The translations under genes were made by a program, and so were the position numbers. 18,883 nucleotides of DNA. Origin: UBA12068 sp964452415 (GTDB lineage: Bacteria; Patescibacteriota; Minisyncoccia; Moranbacterales; GWC2-37-73). Location of the stretch: the NCBI GenBank assembly GCA_964452415.1, contig CAYVME010000022.1, forward strand, positions 1 through 18,883. Reading direction: 5' to 3'. Positions 12,914 to 18,851 of the stretch are shown here, one piece after another (position 1 is the first letter of the stretch; each line of letters opens with the position of its first letter). The notes below the pieces were generated by a model. That model saw nothing but the letters and a program-made list of their open reading frames with translations. It made no database searches and had not been told where the DNA came from.

Positions 12914-13759
12914 ATGTCTGAAAAAAAAATCTTAATCGCCTTGGTTCCGGTTATTCATACTAAGTATTTGGAATTATTCAAGAAATATCCAGATCACCTT
13001 TATATTTTGGACAACACTATTCTTGAAAAATGGGATCGATTTGAAAATCTGAAAAGAGATTTGCGAACCATAAATCAAGAGATTGTTTACAGATTCATCA
13101 AAAAATCTGACATCGTAAATAAGATTGACTTATTGACCTTGGATAATTTAGAAAATCTGGAAGTGGGAAATGTTTCAATTGTCATGCCTGATGAAGATGT
13201 GTCACACTGGTTTGCAGAAAAATTTCTTCCAAGTAAAAAAATTGAATTTGAAAATGTTTTTCTGAGATGGAACAAACCAGTCTCAACACAGGAACTGGAA
13301 GTTTCCAGTGACAGAAAAGTCACACGAGAGGAAGCCCACAAAGAGATGATCGAAAAAGCAAACACACTAGCTGAAAAAAGTGCGAACTGGTGGAGACAGA
13401 TTGGAGCACTGATCACAAACACAAAAGGAGAAATGATTCTTTCAGCATTTAATCGTCATGTGCCCACCCAAGAAAACATTGCGGTTTATGGAGATTTGAG
13501 AACATGTTTTGATGCTGGCGAGAATCATCACCTATCCAATTCAATACACGCAGAAGCCTCCCTAATTGGCAAAGCCGCCAAAGATGGAATCAGCCTGGAT
13601 AACACCAATTTATATGTCACCACTTTTCCATGTCCAACTTGTGCCAAATTGGTGGCAGAAGCTGGAATCAAAAAAGTTTATCATCAAAGCGGTTATTCAC
13701 TTTCAGATGCTGAAGATATTCTCAAGAATGCTGGAGTGGAAATTGTCCTAGTTAAATAA
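12914..13759 (+). CDS. dCMP deaminase-like protein with N-terminal extra domain
   Basis: 281 residues, about 120 more than a plain dCMP deaminase. The C-terminal half (about 140-281) is a zinc cytidine/deoxycytidylate deaminase: HAEA (His212, catalytic Glu214) and PCPTC (Cys240, Cys243) bind the catalytic zinc, and Cys198/His205-206 may be a structural site as in dCMP deaminases. The product dUMP would feed ThyA. The N-terminal 1-130 begins with a beta-strand (KILIALVPVIHTKYLELF) and looks like a Rossmann-type or degenerate nucleotidyltransferase domain without HxGH. Its function is unknown. Co-transcribed with the nucleotidyltransferase 12 bp upstream, no SD. It ends at a strong terminator. 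Confidence 0.85.
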   Translation: MSEKKILIALVPVIHTKYLELFKKYPDHLYILDNTILEKWDRFENLKRDLRTINQEIVYRFIKKSDIVNKIDLLTLDNLENLEVGNVSIVMPDEDVSHWFAEKFLPSKKIEFENVFLRWNKPVSTQELEVSSDRKVTREEAHKEMIEKANTLAEKSANWWRQIGALITNTKGEMILSAFNRHVPTQENIAVYGDLRTCFDAGENHHLSNSIHAEASLIGKAAKDGISLDNTNLYVTTFPCPTCAKLVAEAGIKKVYHQSGYSLSDAEDILKNAGVEIVLVK

Positions 13760-13767
13760 AATAATAA

Positions 13768-13795
13768 AAAAGACCACCAGCAATGGTGGTCTTTT
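13768..13795. terminator. Bidirectional terminator between deaminase and HIT gene
   Basis: A perfect 11-bp stem AAAAGACCACC / GGTGGTCTTTT with a 6-nt loop. The A-run on one side and T-run on the other allow termination of both convergent units. Confidence 0.85.
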
Positions 13796-13816
13796 GTAAT
13801 TCACTTAAATCTGACA

Positions 13817-14257
13817 TTAGCCAACTCTCGTAATAACCGGTTCTTTGCCAGCAGAAACAATCAGTTGAGCATGCAGATGCTGAACAGTTGCCCCAGTCAT
13901 GCCAGTGCTGTCGCTGCGCATGAGCAATGTGCTGTGAGTTATTTCGAGTTGCTGCTTAACCTTTCTTATAATATCCCATAAATCCAAAACTTCATCATTG
14001 GTCATTTCCTCGGGAGTCATAATGTGGCGCTTGATCACAAGAATCAAATGTTCTTTTGTGTGATCATACGGCCAAGCATTTCTCGTTACCACCCAAAAAT
14101 CAGTTTCCAGCAAGACAGGATTGGAGTGATAAGCTGGTTTTATTTTGTCCAAAAAATCATGACAAAATGGGCAAACTCCATCGGCAATAATTTTTTTCAT
14201 CACTTCAATTTGCTCTTCCTTGCGAGCATTTTTCAAATCCAGACCGCTTTTATTCAT
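13817..14257 (-). CDS. HIT-superfamily protein (GalT/Ap4A-phosphorylase-like HxHxQ)
   Basis: 146 residues. A CPFC pair (Cys29, Cys32) and the motif QHLHAQ (His127, His129, Gln131) place it in the HIT superfamily, with HxHxQ as in galactose-1-phosphate uridylyltransferase and Ap4A phosphorylase; His129 would be the nucleophile. The segment TRNAWPYDHTKEHLILVIKR (residues 58-77) is the usual strand before the active site. It would hydrolyse or transfer nucleotidyl groups; the substrate is unknown. It is 29 bp downstream of thyA on the same strand and probably the last gene of a kinase-thyA-HIT unit. No SD. Confidence 0.88.
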   Translation of the reverse strand: MNKSGLDLKNARKEEQIEVMKKIIADGVCPFCHDFLDKIKPAYHSNPVLLETDFWVVTRNAWPYDHTKEHLILVIKRHIMTPEEMTNDEVLDLWDIIRKVKQQLEITHSTLLMRSDSTGMTGATVQHLHAQLIVSAGKEPVITRVG

Positions 14258-14286
14258 ATCGCTAAAATATTTATAAGTTTTTTATC

Positions 14287-15264
14287 TTATACCGGCGTTG
14301 GGATTTTAAACCAAGGTTTTGGATTATAATCTTCAATCACAAAATCTTCTTTGCGAAAATCTTGAATCCTTGTCACTTTCCTGTTTGGCTTCAGTGTTAC
14401 AGTTGGAAATGCCACTGGTTCAATGGCCAAAATTTTATCCACAGATTCAGATTGAACATCATAATAGTGCGGGTTGGATAGAAAGTGTGTATACTTGGTA
14501 AATTTATATCCCAATAGATGTGCCACCATCAAGCCCAAGGCAGACCATTCAATCAGGTTAAACTGCAGTCCCACCGGCACATCAGCTGATCGCTGAGTGT
14601 GGGTCATCTCCACTTCTTTTTGCTCATCGAAAATCACGAAATGAATGAAATTACCATGGCATGGTGCCACAACAACTTCGCGCTTGAAACCCTGCTGTTC
14701 ATCACCCATTGATAGAGGTGGGTTCCAGGTGGTCAAAACATGAGTTCTGAGAAATGGCATCTTTTCCATTTGTCTTTGCAACGCAGTAACCTGATCAAAT
14801 TCTCCCTTGGTTGATTGGAAACGCCCCAAGGAAGCCCCATAAGACCCATTGCCCAGGTCGCCCTCTGGCAAACCAAAATTCGCACATTTTTCCTTTGTAA
14901 CCCAATCTCGCCAAAAAACCTCAGGGCAACCATATTCCTTCAGACCACTCAAGGTGCTTTGTCCATTTAAAAATGCCACCAATTCTCCTATTGCACCATA
15001 AAATGATTTGCTCAGATCGCGCTCTGTCAAAACAGGAAAACCATTGCTCATTTCAAATTGAAGCATTGCGCCTGTTATTTCTTTTGAATTCTGATGGCCA
15101 GAATTTGCATTTTCAGCAAGTCTGGCATGAATAGGAACTTTGTCTTTTCCTGTTGTTTTGATCTTTTTAAGCAATTCTTGGTATTGAAAATCAGGAGTCC
15201 TCTCGGCAAATGGCAAATAATCAATGCCACCTTCCGCCTTATTTTCAGTTTTTTTATCTTCCAT
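14287..15264 (-). CDS. thyA: Thymidylate synthase, divergent
   Basis: Methylates dUMP to dTMP using methylene-tetrahydrofolate, which is oxidised to dihydrofolate. 325 residues from the ATG at 15264; the open frame continues to a TTG at 15294, but that lies in a hairpin and adds residues foreign to the family. Recognised parts: the catalytic Cys202 in APCHG, the dUMP phosphate/base site QRSADVPVGLQFN (Arg225, Asp228, and Asn236, which selects dUMP), and the C-terminal FVIEDYNPKPWFKIPTPV. Odd points: the site equivalent to E. coli Tyr209 (HxY) is His260-Phe-Leu262, and the LGxVYGxxWR segment is GDLGNGSYGASLGRFQ. It is therefore a divergent ThyA, but the key catalytic residues remain. The upstream kinase is on the same strand. 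No SD. Confidence 0.92.
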   Translation of the reverse strand: MEDKKTENKAEGGIDYLPFAERTPDFQYQELLKKIKTTGKDKVPIHARLAENANSGHQNSKEITGAMLQFEMSNGFPVLTERDLSKSFYGAIGELVAFLNGQSTLSGLKEYGCPEVFWRDWVTKEKCANFGLPEGDLGNGSYGASLGRFQSTKGEFDQVTALQRQMEKMPFLRTHVLTTWNPPLSMGDEQQGFKREVVVAPCHGNFIHFVIFDEQKEVEMTHTQRSADVPVGLQFNLIEWSALGLMVAHLLGYKFTKYTHFLSNPHYYDVQSESVDKILAIEPVAFPTVTLKPNRKVTRIQDFRKEDFVIEDYNPKPWFKIPTPV

Positions 15265-15273
15265 ATTTTCTTG

Positions 15274-15330
15274 CCCCGTTAAATTCTGCCACAAGCAGAC
15301 TATTTAACCGGGGTTTTTTAATTTTTTAAA
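15274..15330 (+). terminator. Plus-strand intrinsic terminator without an obvious plus-strand gene
   Basis: CCCCGTTAAAT / ATTTAACCGGGG (one bulged G) encloses TCTGC / GCAGA with a small loop, then TTTTTTAATTTTTT on the plus strand. All surrounding genes are on the minus strand; in their transcript the same hairpin sits 9 nt before the thyA ATG and lacks a U-tract. It may therefore stop antisense transcription, or act as a structured element in the thyA leader. Confidence 0.65.
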
Positions 15331-15333
15331 AAG

Positions 15334-15885
15334 TTACATGCTTTGTTTCACAATCTCATCCACCTGTTTATATAAATCTGGATACCCACCATTATTATCA
15401 ATCACTATATCTGCATAATTTTTCAAGTCAACAATGCGCGCATCGGCATCAACTTGGTGATCAAGTTTGAATTGTTCAAATGTTTTTTGTTCATCTCCAG
15501 TATTTTCTCCTCGCTTGACCAATCTTTCATACCGCGTCTCCATGTCTGCATTCACATACACAAGTTTAAACTCCGGAAGCTGACGGAGATACACAATATC
15601 TTCAAGTCGTCTGACGCCATCAATAACAACAATGTCGTGAGCATCATTTTGAACATCTCGGTACATGCTTTTTGCCAGAACATCTTCACCAAAATTTTTC
15701 CTCAAACTCAAAGAAAGTGCTGAGATGCTTTCCCTGCTTTGCTCAACATGCACGCGATCGAGAATATCCCGCAAAATTTGAGAAAATTTATGAGAACCAG
15801 CATTATAATTTTGCACCACATGCTTGGCAATTGAACCTTTGCCACTGCCCATTTCACCCACAATTCCAAAAATTAGTTTAGCCAT
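15334..15885 (-). CDS. P-loop nucleotide kinase (NMP/dNMP kinase-like)
   Basis: 183 residues, single-domain P-loop kinase. Walker A is GEMGSGKGS (residues 10-18), a Walker B-like VVIDGVRR at about 90-97, and a short LID region with Arg-rich RYERLVKRGENTGDEQ (about 122-137). The last third (VDLKNYADIVIDNNG) is typical of cytidylate/dephospho-CoA/dNMP kinase-like families (AAA_18). The position directly upstream of thyA on the same strand makes a deoxynucleoside monophosphate kinase (dTMP or dCMP) the best guess, but dephospho-CoA kinase cannot be excluded on sequence alone. No SD. A promoter lies 38 bp upstream. Confidence 0.85.
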   Translation of the reverse strand: MAKLIFGIVGEMGSGKGSIAKHVVQNYNAGSHKFSQILRDILDRVHVEQSRESISALSLSLRKNFGEDVLAKSMYRDVQNDAHDIVVIDGVRRLEDIVYLRQLPEFKLVYVNADMETRYERLVKRGENTGDEQKTFEQFKLDHQVDADARIVDLKNYADIVIDNNGGYPDLYKQVDEIVKQSM

Positions 15886-15923
15886 ACAAATTATTGTAAT
15901 GAAAGATTATTCCTTGTCTTTCT

Positions 15924-15951
15924 ATTATATACATTTAATCAAATCCAGCAA
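15924..15951 (-). promoter_or_regulatory. Promoter of the kinase-thyA-HIT unit
   Basis: On the minus strand, TTGCTG (15946-15951), a 16-bp spacer and a perfect TATAAT (15924-15929). The -35 match is weak. The predicted 5' UTR is about 30 nt. Confidence 0.5.
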
Positions 15952-15968
15952 ATACCACATTACAACAC

Positions 15969-15997
15969 AAAAAAGCACCTTTAGAAGGTGCTTTTTT
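15969..15997. terminator. Terminator after rplA
   Basis: A perfect AAAAAGCACCTT / AAGGTGCTTTTT stem with a short loop, U-tract on both strands. It closes the secE-nusG-rplK-rplA run (rplA stop at 16022). Confidence 0.85.
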
Positions 15998-16021
15998 AAA
16001 TCTTATCTGAAAGTTGAAAAC

Positions 16022-16699
16022 TTATAAGATAACTCTCACTCCTGGTCCCATGGTTGAGCAAATAGAAATTCCAGTCACATATTTTCCTTTGATTCCAGCA
16101 GGTTTTGCCTTTTGGACCGCATCAAGGAAAGATGCGTAGTTTTCTTCAAGCTTCTTGACATCAAAAGAAAGTTTTCCAATCACCTGGTGAACGTTTCCGG
16201 TGTTATCATTTTTAAAACTAAGTTTTCCTTTTTTAAGCATTTCAACAGCTTCTTTGATTTTATCAGTAACTGTTTCAGTTTTTGGTGAAGGCATAAGGCC
16301 TCGGGGTCCAAGGATTTTGGCAACAGTGGCAAGTTTCGGCATCATTTCAGGACTTGCAACGATCACATCAACATCTTCCATTTTTCCAAGTTTGATTTTT
16401 TCAATCAACTCCTCAGCTCCCACAAAGTCAGCACCAGCCTCCTTGGCTTCAGTGGCCTTGGTTGAGGTGATTACTGCAATTCTGGCAGCCTTTCCAACTC
16501 CATGTGGCAAAACCACGGCAGCTCGAACTTGTTGGTCACCTTTCTTTGCATCGATAGCCATTTTGATATGAACTTCAACAGACTCATCAAACTTGGCAAC
16601 CTTTCCGAGTTTGACAAGAGCGAAAGCTTCTTCGATTGAATACAATTTGTTCTTTTCAACTTTTTCTGCAATTGCCTTGTACTTTTTTCCTCTGCTCAT
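16022..16699 (-). CDS. rplA: 50S ribosomal protein L1
   Basis: Binds the L1 stalk of 23S rRNA, moves E-site tRNA, and in many bacteria represses its own operon. 225 residues from the ATG at 16699 (MSRGKKYKAIAEKV), the normal L1 start. The open frame continues to 16756, where a GGGAGG directly abuts another ATG, but those extra 19 residues are unlike L1. The signature GPRGLMPSPKTETVT is present, and the N- and C-terminal portions of domain I flank an intact domain II. Downstream of rplK with a 166-bp gap full of repeats and a possible L1-binding hairpin. No SD at the chosen start. Confidence 0.96.
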   Translation of the reverse strand: MSRGKKYKAIAEKVEKNKLYSIEEAFALVKLGKVAKFDESVEVHIKMAIDAKKGDQQVRAAVVLPHGVGKAARIAVITSTKATEAKEAGADFVGAEELIEKIKLGKMEDVDVIVASPEMMPKLATVAKILGPRGLMPSPKTETVTDKIKEAVEMLKKGKLSFKNDNTGNVHQVIGKLSFDVKKLEENYASFLDAVQKAKPAGIKGKYVTGISICSTMGPGVRVIL

Positions 16700-16710
16700 A
16701 ACATTGTTTT

Positions 16711-16752
16711 GTGGTAATAACAGACGCGTGAAATTTTCACTCATCCTCCCAC
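16711..16752 (-). promoter_or_regulatory. Possible L1 operator hairpin before rplA
   Basis: In the minus transcript, GTGG, an asymmetric loop with GAGGATGA, a GTGAA-AAT-TTCAC hairpin, a second loop and CCAC form an interrupted stem just upstream of rplA. L1 mRNA targets mimic its rRNA site, an interrupted helix with a GAUGA-type loop, so autogenous control is plausible. The consensus was recalled, not computed. Confidence 0.3.
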
Positions 16753-16772
16753 ACAAATTAAATTATAACCCA

Positions 16773-16862
16773 CGAATCTACGAATTTTTTACAAATCTAC
16801 AAATGGACTCAATACTTTTTGTGTTTTATTTGTATATTTGTAGCTTATTTGTATATTTGTGG
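16773..16862. repeat. Direct and inverted short repeats between rplK and rplA
   Basis: An 18-nt direct repeat TTATTTGTATATTTGTRG occurs at 16826-16843 and 16845-16862. Inverted relatives lie at 16773-16799 (ACGAATCTACGAAT and ACAAATCTACAAAT, both with an 8-nt period). The arms can pair into a long AT-rich hairpin. No gene is visible here. Confidence 0.65.
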
Positions 16863-16865
16863 GGT

Positions 16866-17294
16866 CTATTGTTCGATTTTGATTCCCATTGATCGAGCTG
16901 TTCCAGCCACAATCTTCATTGCCCCATCAACATCGTTTGCATTAAGATCAACCATCTTGGTCTTTGCAATTTCTTCCAATTGAGCCTTGGTCACGACTTT
17001 TCCAACTTTGTCTTTGAGTGGATTTGCAGCACCTTTTTCTGCGCCTGCAGCTTTCTTCAAAAGTTCGGCAGCTGGAGCAGTCTTCATGATGAAATCAAAA
17101 GATCTGTCTTCATATACTGTAATTTCAACTGGCACAACTTCTCCCATCTTGTCTCTGGTCTGATCATTGAATCGAACACAGAATTCCTGAATGGCCACAC
17201 CATGCTGACCCAAAACTGGTCCCACTGGAGGAGCTGGATTAGCCTTTCCACCAACTATTTGCAACTTGATAACTGTCTTGATTTTCTTTGCCAT
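16866..17294 (-). CDS. rplK: 50S ribosomal protein L11
   Basis: Binds the GTPase-associated centre of 23S rRNA. 142 residues, the standard length. The N-terminal domain has KLQIVGGKANPAPPVGPVLG with the flexible proline-rich hinge sites, then the rRNA-binding C-terminal domain with GAEKGAANPLKDKVGKVVTKAQLEEIAKTK (84-113) and NANDVDGAMKIVAGTARSMGI. Located 29 bp after nusG in the conserved secE-nusG-rplK-rplA order. No strong SD; AAGG lies too far upstream. Confidence 0.98.
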   Translation of the reverse strand: MAKKIKTVIKLQIVGGKANPAPPVGPVLGQHGVAIQEFCVRFNDQTRDKMGEVVPVEITVYEDRSFDFIMKTAPAAELLKKAAGAEKGAANPLKDKVGKVVTKAQLEEIAKTKMVDLNANDVDGAMKIVAGTARSMGIKIEQ

Positions 17295-17323
17295 ATAATT
17301 TCTTTAAACCTTATTAACGCTTA

Positions 17324-17869
17324 TTATATCTTATTAATCTGCAGGAAGTCCAATTCTACTGGGGTTTCTCGTCCAAAAATTGTCACGAGCACTTTAACTT
17401 TTCCTTTTTCCTCATCGAATTCTTGAACTTTTCCATCAAAATCTTTGAATGGTCCCTCATTGATCTTGACTGCATCATTGATTTTGAGATCAATCTTGTA
17501 TTTCGGTTCTGACACACCCATTCTTTTCTTGAGCATTTCAATTTCTTTCGGATCAACGGGAGTTGGAGTTGTACCCAGACCAATGAATCCAGTCACGTTT
17601 GGCGTGTTTCGAACCACATACCAAGATGCATCCGTCACAACCATATTAACCAAAACATACCCAGGATAGATTCTTTCTTCAATCACAGTTCTCTTTCCGT
17701 TCTTGATTTTGATCTTGTTTTCTTTTGGAACAATAACATCGAAAATCAAGTCTTGCATGTCCATTGATTCAATTCGTTGCTTGAGATTTCGTGTAACATT
17801 GTCCTCATAACCAGAATATGTGTGAATCACATACCAGGCACGCCCATGATGTTGTGTCTGCTTCGCCAT
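17324..17869 (-). CDS. nusG: Transcription elongation/antitermination factor NusG
   Basis: Binds RNA polymerase and links it to Rho or to the ribosome. 181 residues, identical in size to the E. coli protein. The N-terminal NGN domain (WYVIHTYSGYEDNVTRNL, IYPGYVLVNM, TPNVTGFIG) is followed by a linker and a C-terminal KOW domain (VKINEGPFKDFDGKVQEFDEEKGKVKVLVTIFGR, about 139-170). Preceded by a 163-bp gap after secE that contains a 126-bp inverted-repeat element. No SD before the ATG. Confidence 0.98.
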   Translation of the reverse strand: MAKQTQHHGRAWYVIHTYSGYEDNVTRNLKQRIESMDMQDLIFDVIVPKENKIKIKNGKRTVIEERIYPGYVLVNMVVTDASWYVVRNTPNVTGFIGLGTTPTPVDPKEIEMLKKRMGVSEPKYKIDLKINDAVKINEGPFKDFDGKVQEFDEEKGKVKVLVTIFGRETPVELDFLQINKI

Positions 17870-17901
17870 TTTTGTCTGCGAGGTACGAGCAGCTACAAAA
17901 A

Positions 17902-18027
17902 TGAGCGTCCCGTCTCGATTCTTTAATTAATCCTTAAACTACATGTGACTAAGCCGGAGGCGATTCCGTGAGCATAACTGAAAATTTCAGAAAACTTTTT
18001 TTGGAATCGAGACTGGGATGCCACTCA
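17902..18027. repeat. 126-bp inverted-repeat element between secE and nusG
   Basis: Left arm 17902-17921 (containing GTCTCGATTC, 17912-17921) and right arm 18004-18027 (GAATCGAGAC plus bulged extension) pair over about 18 positions, ten of them perfectly. The interior has CTGAAAATTTCAG (17978-17990) and GATTCC (17962-17967), which can compete with the outer arm for the same GGAATC. No ORF. It could be a MITE-like insert or a structured leader of nusG; no target duplication was seen. Confidence 0.6.
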
Positions 18028-18032
18028 ATATT

Positions 18033-18221
18033 TTACTTTATGATAAATGTTTTTAAAACATAACTGAAAATCCAGTCCAATCCCCCAAGAAACAATGCGA
18101 CTGCGACACTGACTGCAACCACCAATGCAGTGTAATTTGCGGTCTGTTTTCTGGTTGGCCAATTCACCTTAAGCATTTCGGCCTTGGCTTCAATGAAAAA
18201 CTGTATAATTTTGTTAACCAT
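18033..18221 (-). CDS. secE: Preprotein translocase subunit SecE
   Basis: Stabilises the SecY channel in the cytoplasmic membrane. 62 residues, the single-helix short form. An amphipathic N-terminal segment with EMLKVNWPTRKQT (about 15-27), the family signature, is followed by one transmembrane helix (about 31-57). First recognised gene of the secE-nusG-rplK-rplA run. No SD; a 63-nt heptad repeat ends 4 bp upstream of the ATG, and a TTGACA promoter lies 114 bp upstream. Confidence 0.96.
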   Translation of the reverse strand: MVNKIIQFFIEAKAEMLKVNWPTRKQTANYTALVVAVSVAVALFLGGLDWIFSYVLKTFIIK

Positions 18222-18225
18222 AATT

Positions 18226-18288
18226 TCGTGGAACGTGGAACGTGGAACGTGGAACTCACGTTATGCGTTTCACGCTATGCGTTATGCG
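18226..18288 (-). repeat. Heptanucleotide repeat in the secE 5' UTR
   Basis: Nine units in continuous 7-nt phase on the plus strand: TCGTGGA, ACGTGGA (three times), ACTCACG, TTATGCG, TTTCACG, CTATGCG, TTATGCG. The unit sequence changes midway but the register does not. The array lies between the predicted transcription start and the ATG. Confidence 0.8.
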
Positions 18289-18305
18289 AATTTGAGGTTT
18301 TTTAA

Positions 18306-18322
18306 AAAGCCTTTGGGGCTTT
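18306..18322. other. Small hairpin at the start of the secE leader
   Basis: A 6-bp AAAGCC / GGCTTT stem with a 5-nt loop. In the minus transcript the 3' arm continues into UUUUU, then A; in the plus strand CTTTCTTT follows. It begins just after the predicted secE start site, so it may be a leader hairpin or a short terminator. Confidence 0.4.
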
Positions 18323-18334
18323 CTTTATAGATTA

Positions 18335-18363
18335 AATGTACACTATTGAAGCTTTTTTGTCAA
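18335..18363 (-). promoter_or_regulatory. secE operon promoter
   Basis: On the minus strand, a perfect TTGACA (18358-18363), a 17-bp spacer and TACATT (18335-18340, 4/6). It gives a leader of about 105 nt that includes the hairpin and the heptad array. Confidence 0.6.
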
Positions 18364-18369
18364 ATAGAG

Positions 18370-18397
18370 AAAGAACTGCCACATGTGACAGTTCTTT
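18370..18397 (-). terminator. Terminator after the 134-residue gene
   Basis: A 9-bp AAAGAACTG / CAGTTCTTT stem with an inner CACATGTG palindrome, 11 bp past the stop codon at 18409. In the minus transcript the 3' arm ends UUCUUU, followed by CUCUAUUU. Confidence 0.7.
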
Positions 18398-18408
18398 TAT
18401 ATGCATCT

Positions 18409-18813
18409 CTAGCTAAAGCATCTGCTTGACTGAGTATGAAAGTGTATTAATTGGTCATACTCTTCCTTACTCTCAAGAGTCTTTCCCTCAAGCAATATCG
18501 CGATTTTTTGAATTACGACATTAATACCATCCAGAACCTGCTGAACTTTGGTTGCATTTGAAGGCATGTAGCCGAATTGAAATAGTGGATCAGCAAAGAT
18601 TGCTACCGCCGAATAATCAATTTGATCCTTGGGACTTTCACGAAAAACAGCCTTCAGTAACCAATCAACTTTCCGCAATTTCTGAAAATCGAGATGCTCT
18701 CTTTGCAGTCGAAAGTTATCAATTTCCAAGGCCGCTTTTACAAAAAGAAAGGCGAGATCCGTTATCCCTTGTTTGGCAAGCTCTCTGTTTGATACCTGCA
18801 TAAATACAGACAT
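18409..18813 (-). CDS. Helical protein of unknown function
   Basis: 134 residues, mostly alpha-helical by composition, with leucine- and lysine-rich helices (about 10-55 and 88-120). No Cys pairs, membrane helix or catalytic motif; I do not recognise the family. An ideal SD (AAGGAGG, 10 nt spacing) sets the ATG at 18813. It lies 38 bp after a tRNA 3' end on the same strand, may ride on the tRNA transcript, and is closed by its own hairpin. This contrasts with the SD-less secE operon that follows. Confidence 0.7.
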   Translation of the reverse strand: MSVFMQVSNRELAKQGITDLAFLFVKAALEIDNFRLQREHLDFQKLRKVDWLLKAVFRESPKDQIDYSAVAIFADPLFQFGYMPSNATKVQQVLDGINVVIQKIAILLEGKTLESKEEYDQLIHFHTQSSRCFS

Positions 18814-18851
18814 ACGCCAGTACCTCCTTCTATTTTATTTTGAACAAACTG

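Noticed and set aside
15265..15294. TTG start for thyA
   Set aside because: It falls within the 5' hairpin and gives residues not found in the family; ATG 15264 fits better.
16700..16756. Longer L1 beginning MSENF or MCGRM
   Set aside because: The first 19 residues do not resemble L1. GGGAGG touches the ATG with no spacing, and the region reads better as an RNA hairpin.
17902..18027. Target-site duplication flanking the inverted-repeat element
   Set aside because: The flanks show no matching short direct repeat, so mobility is only a possibility.
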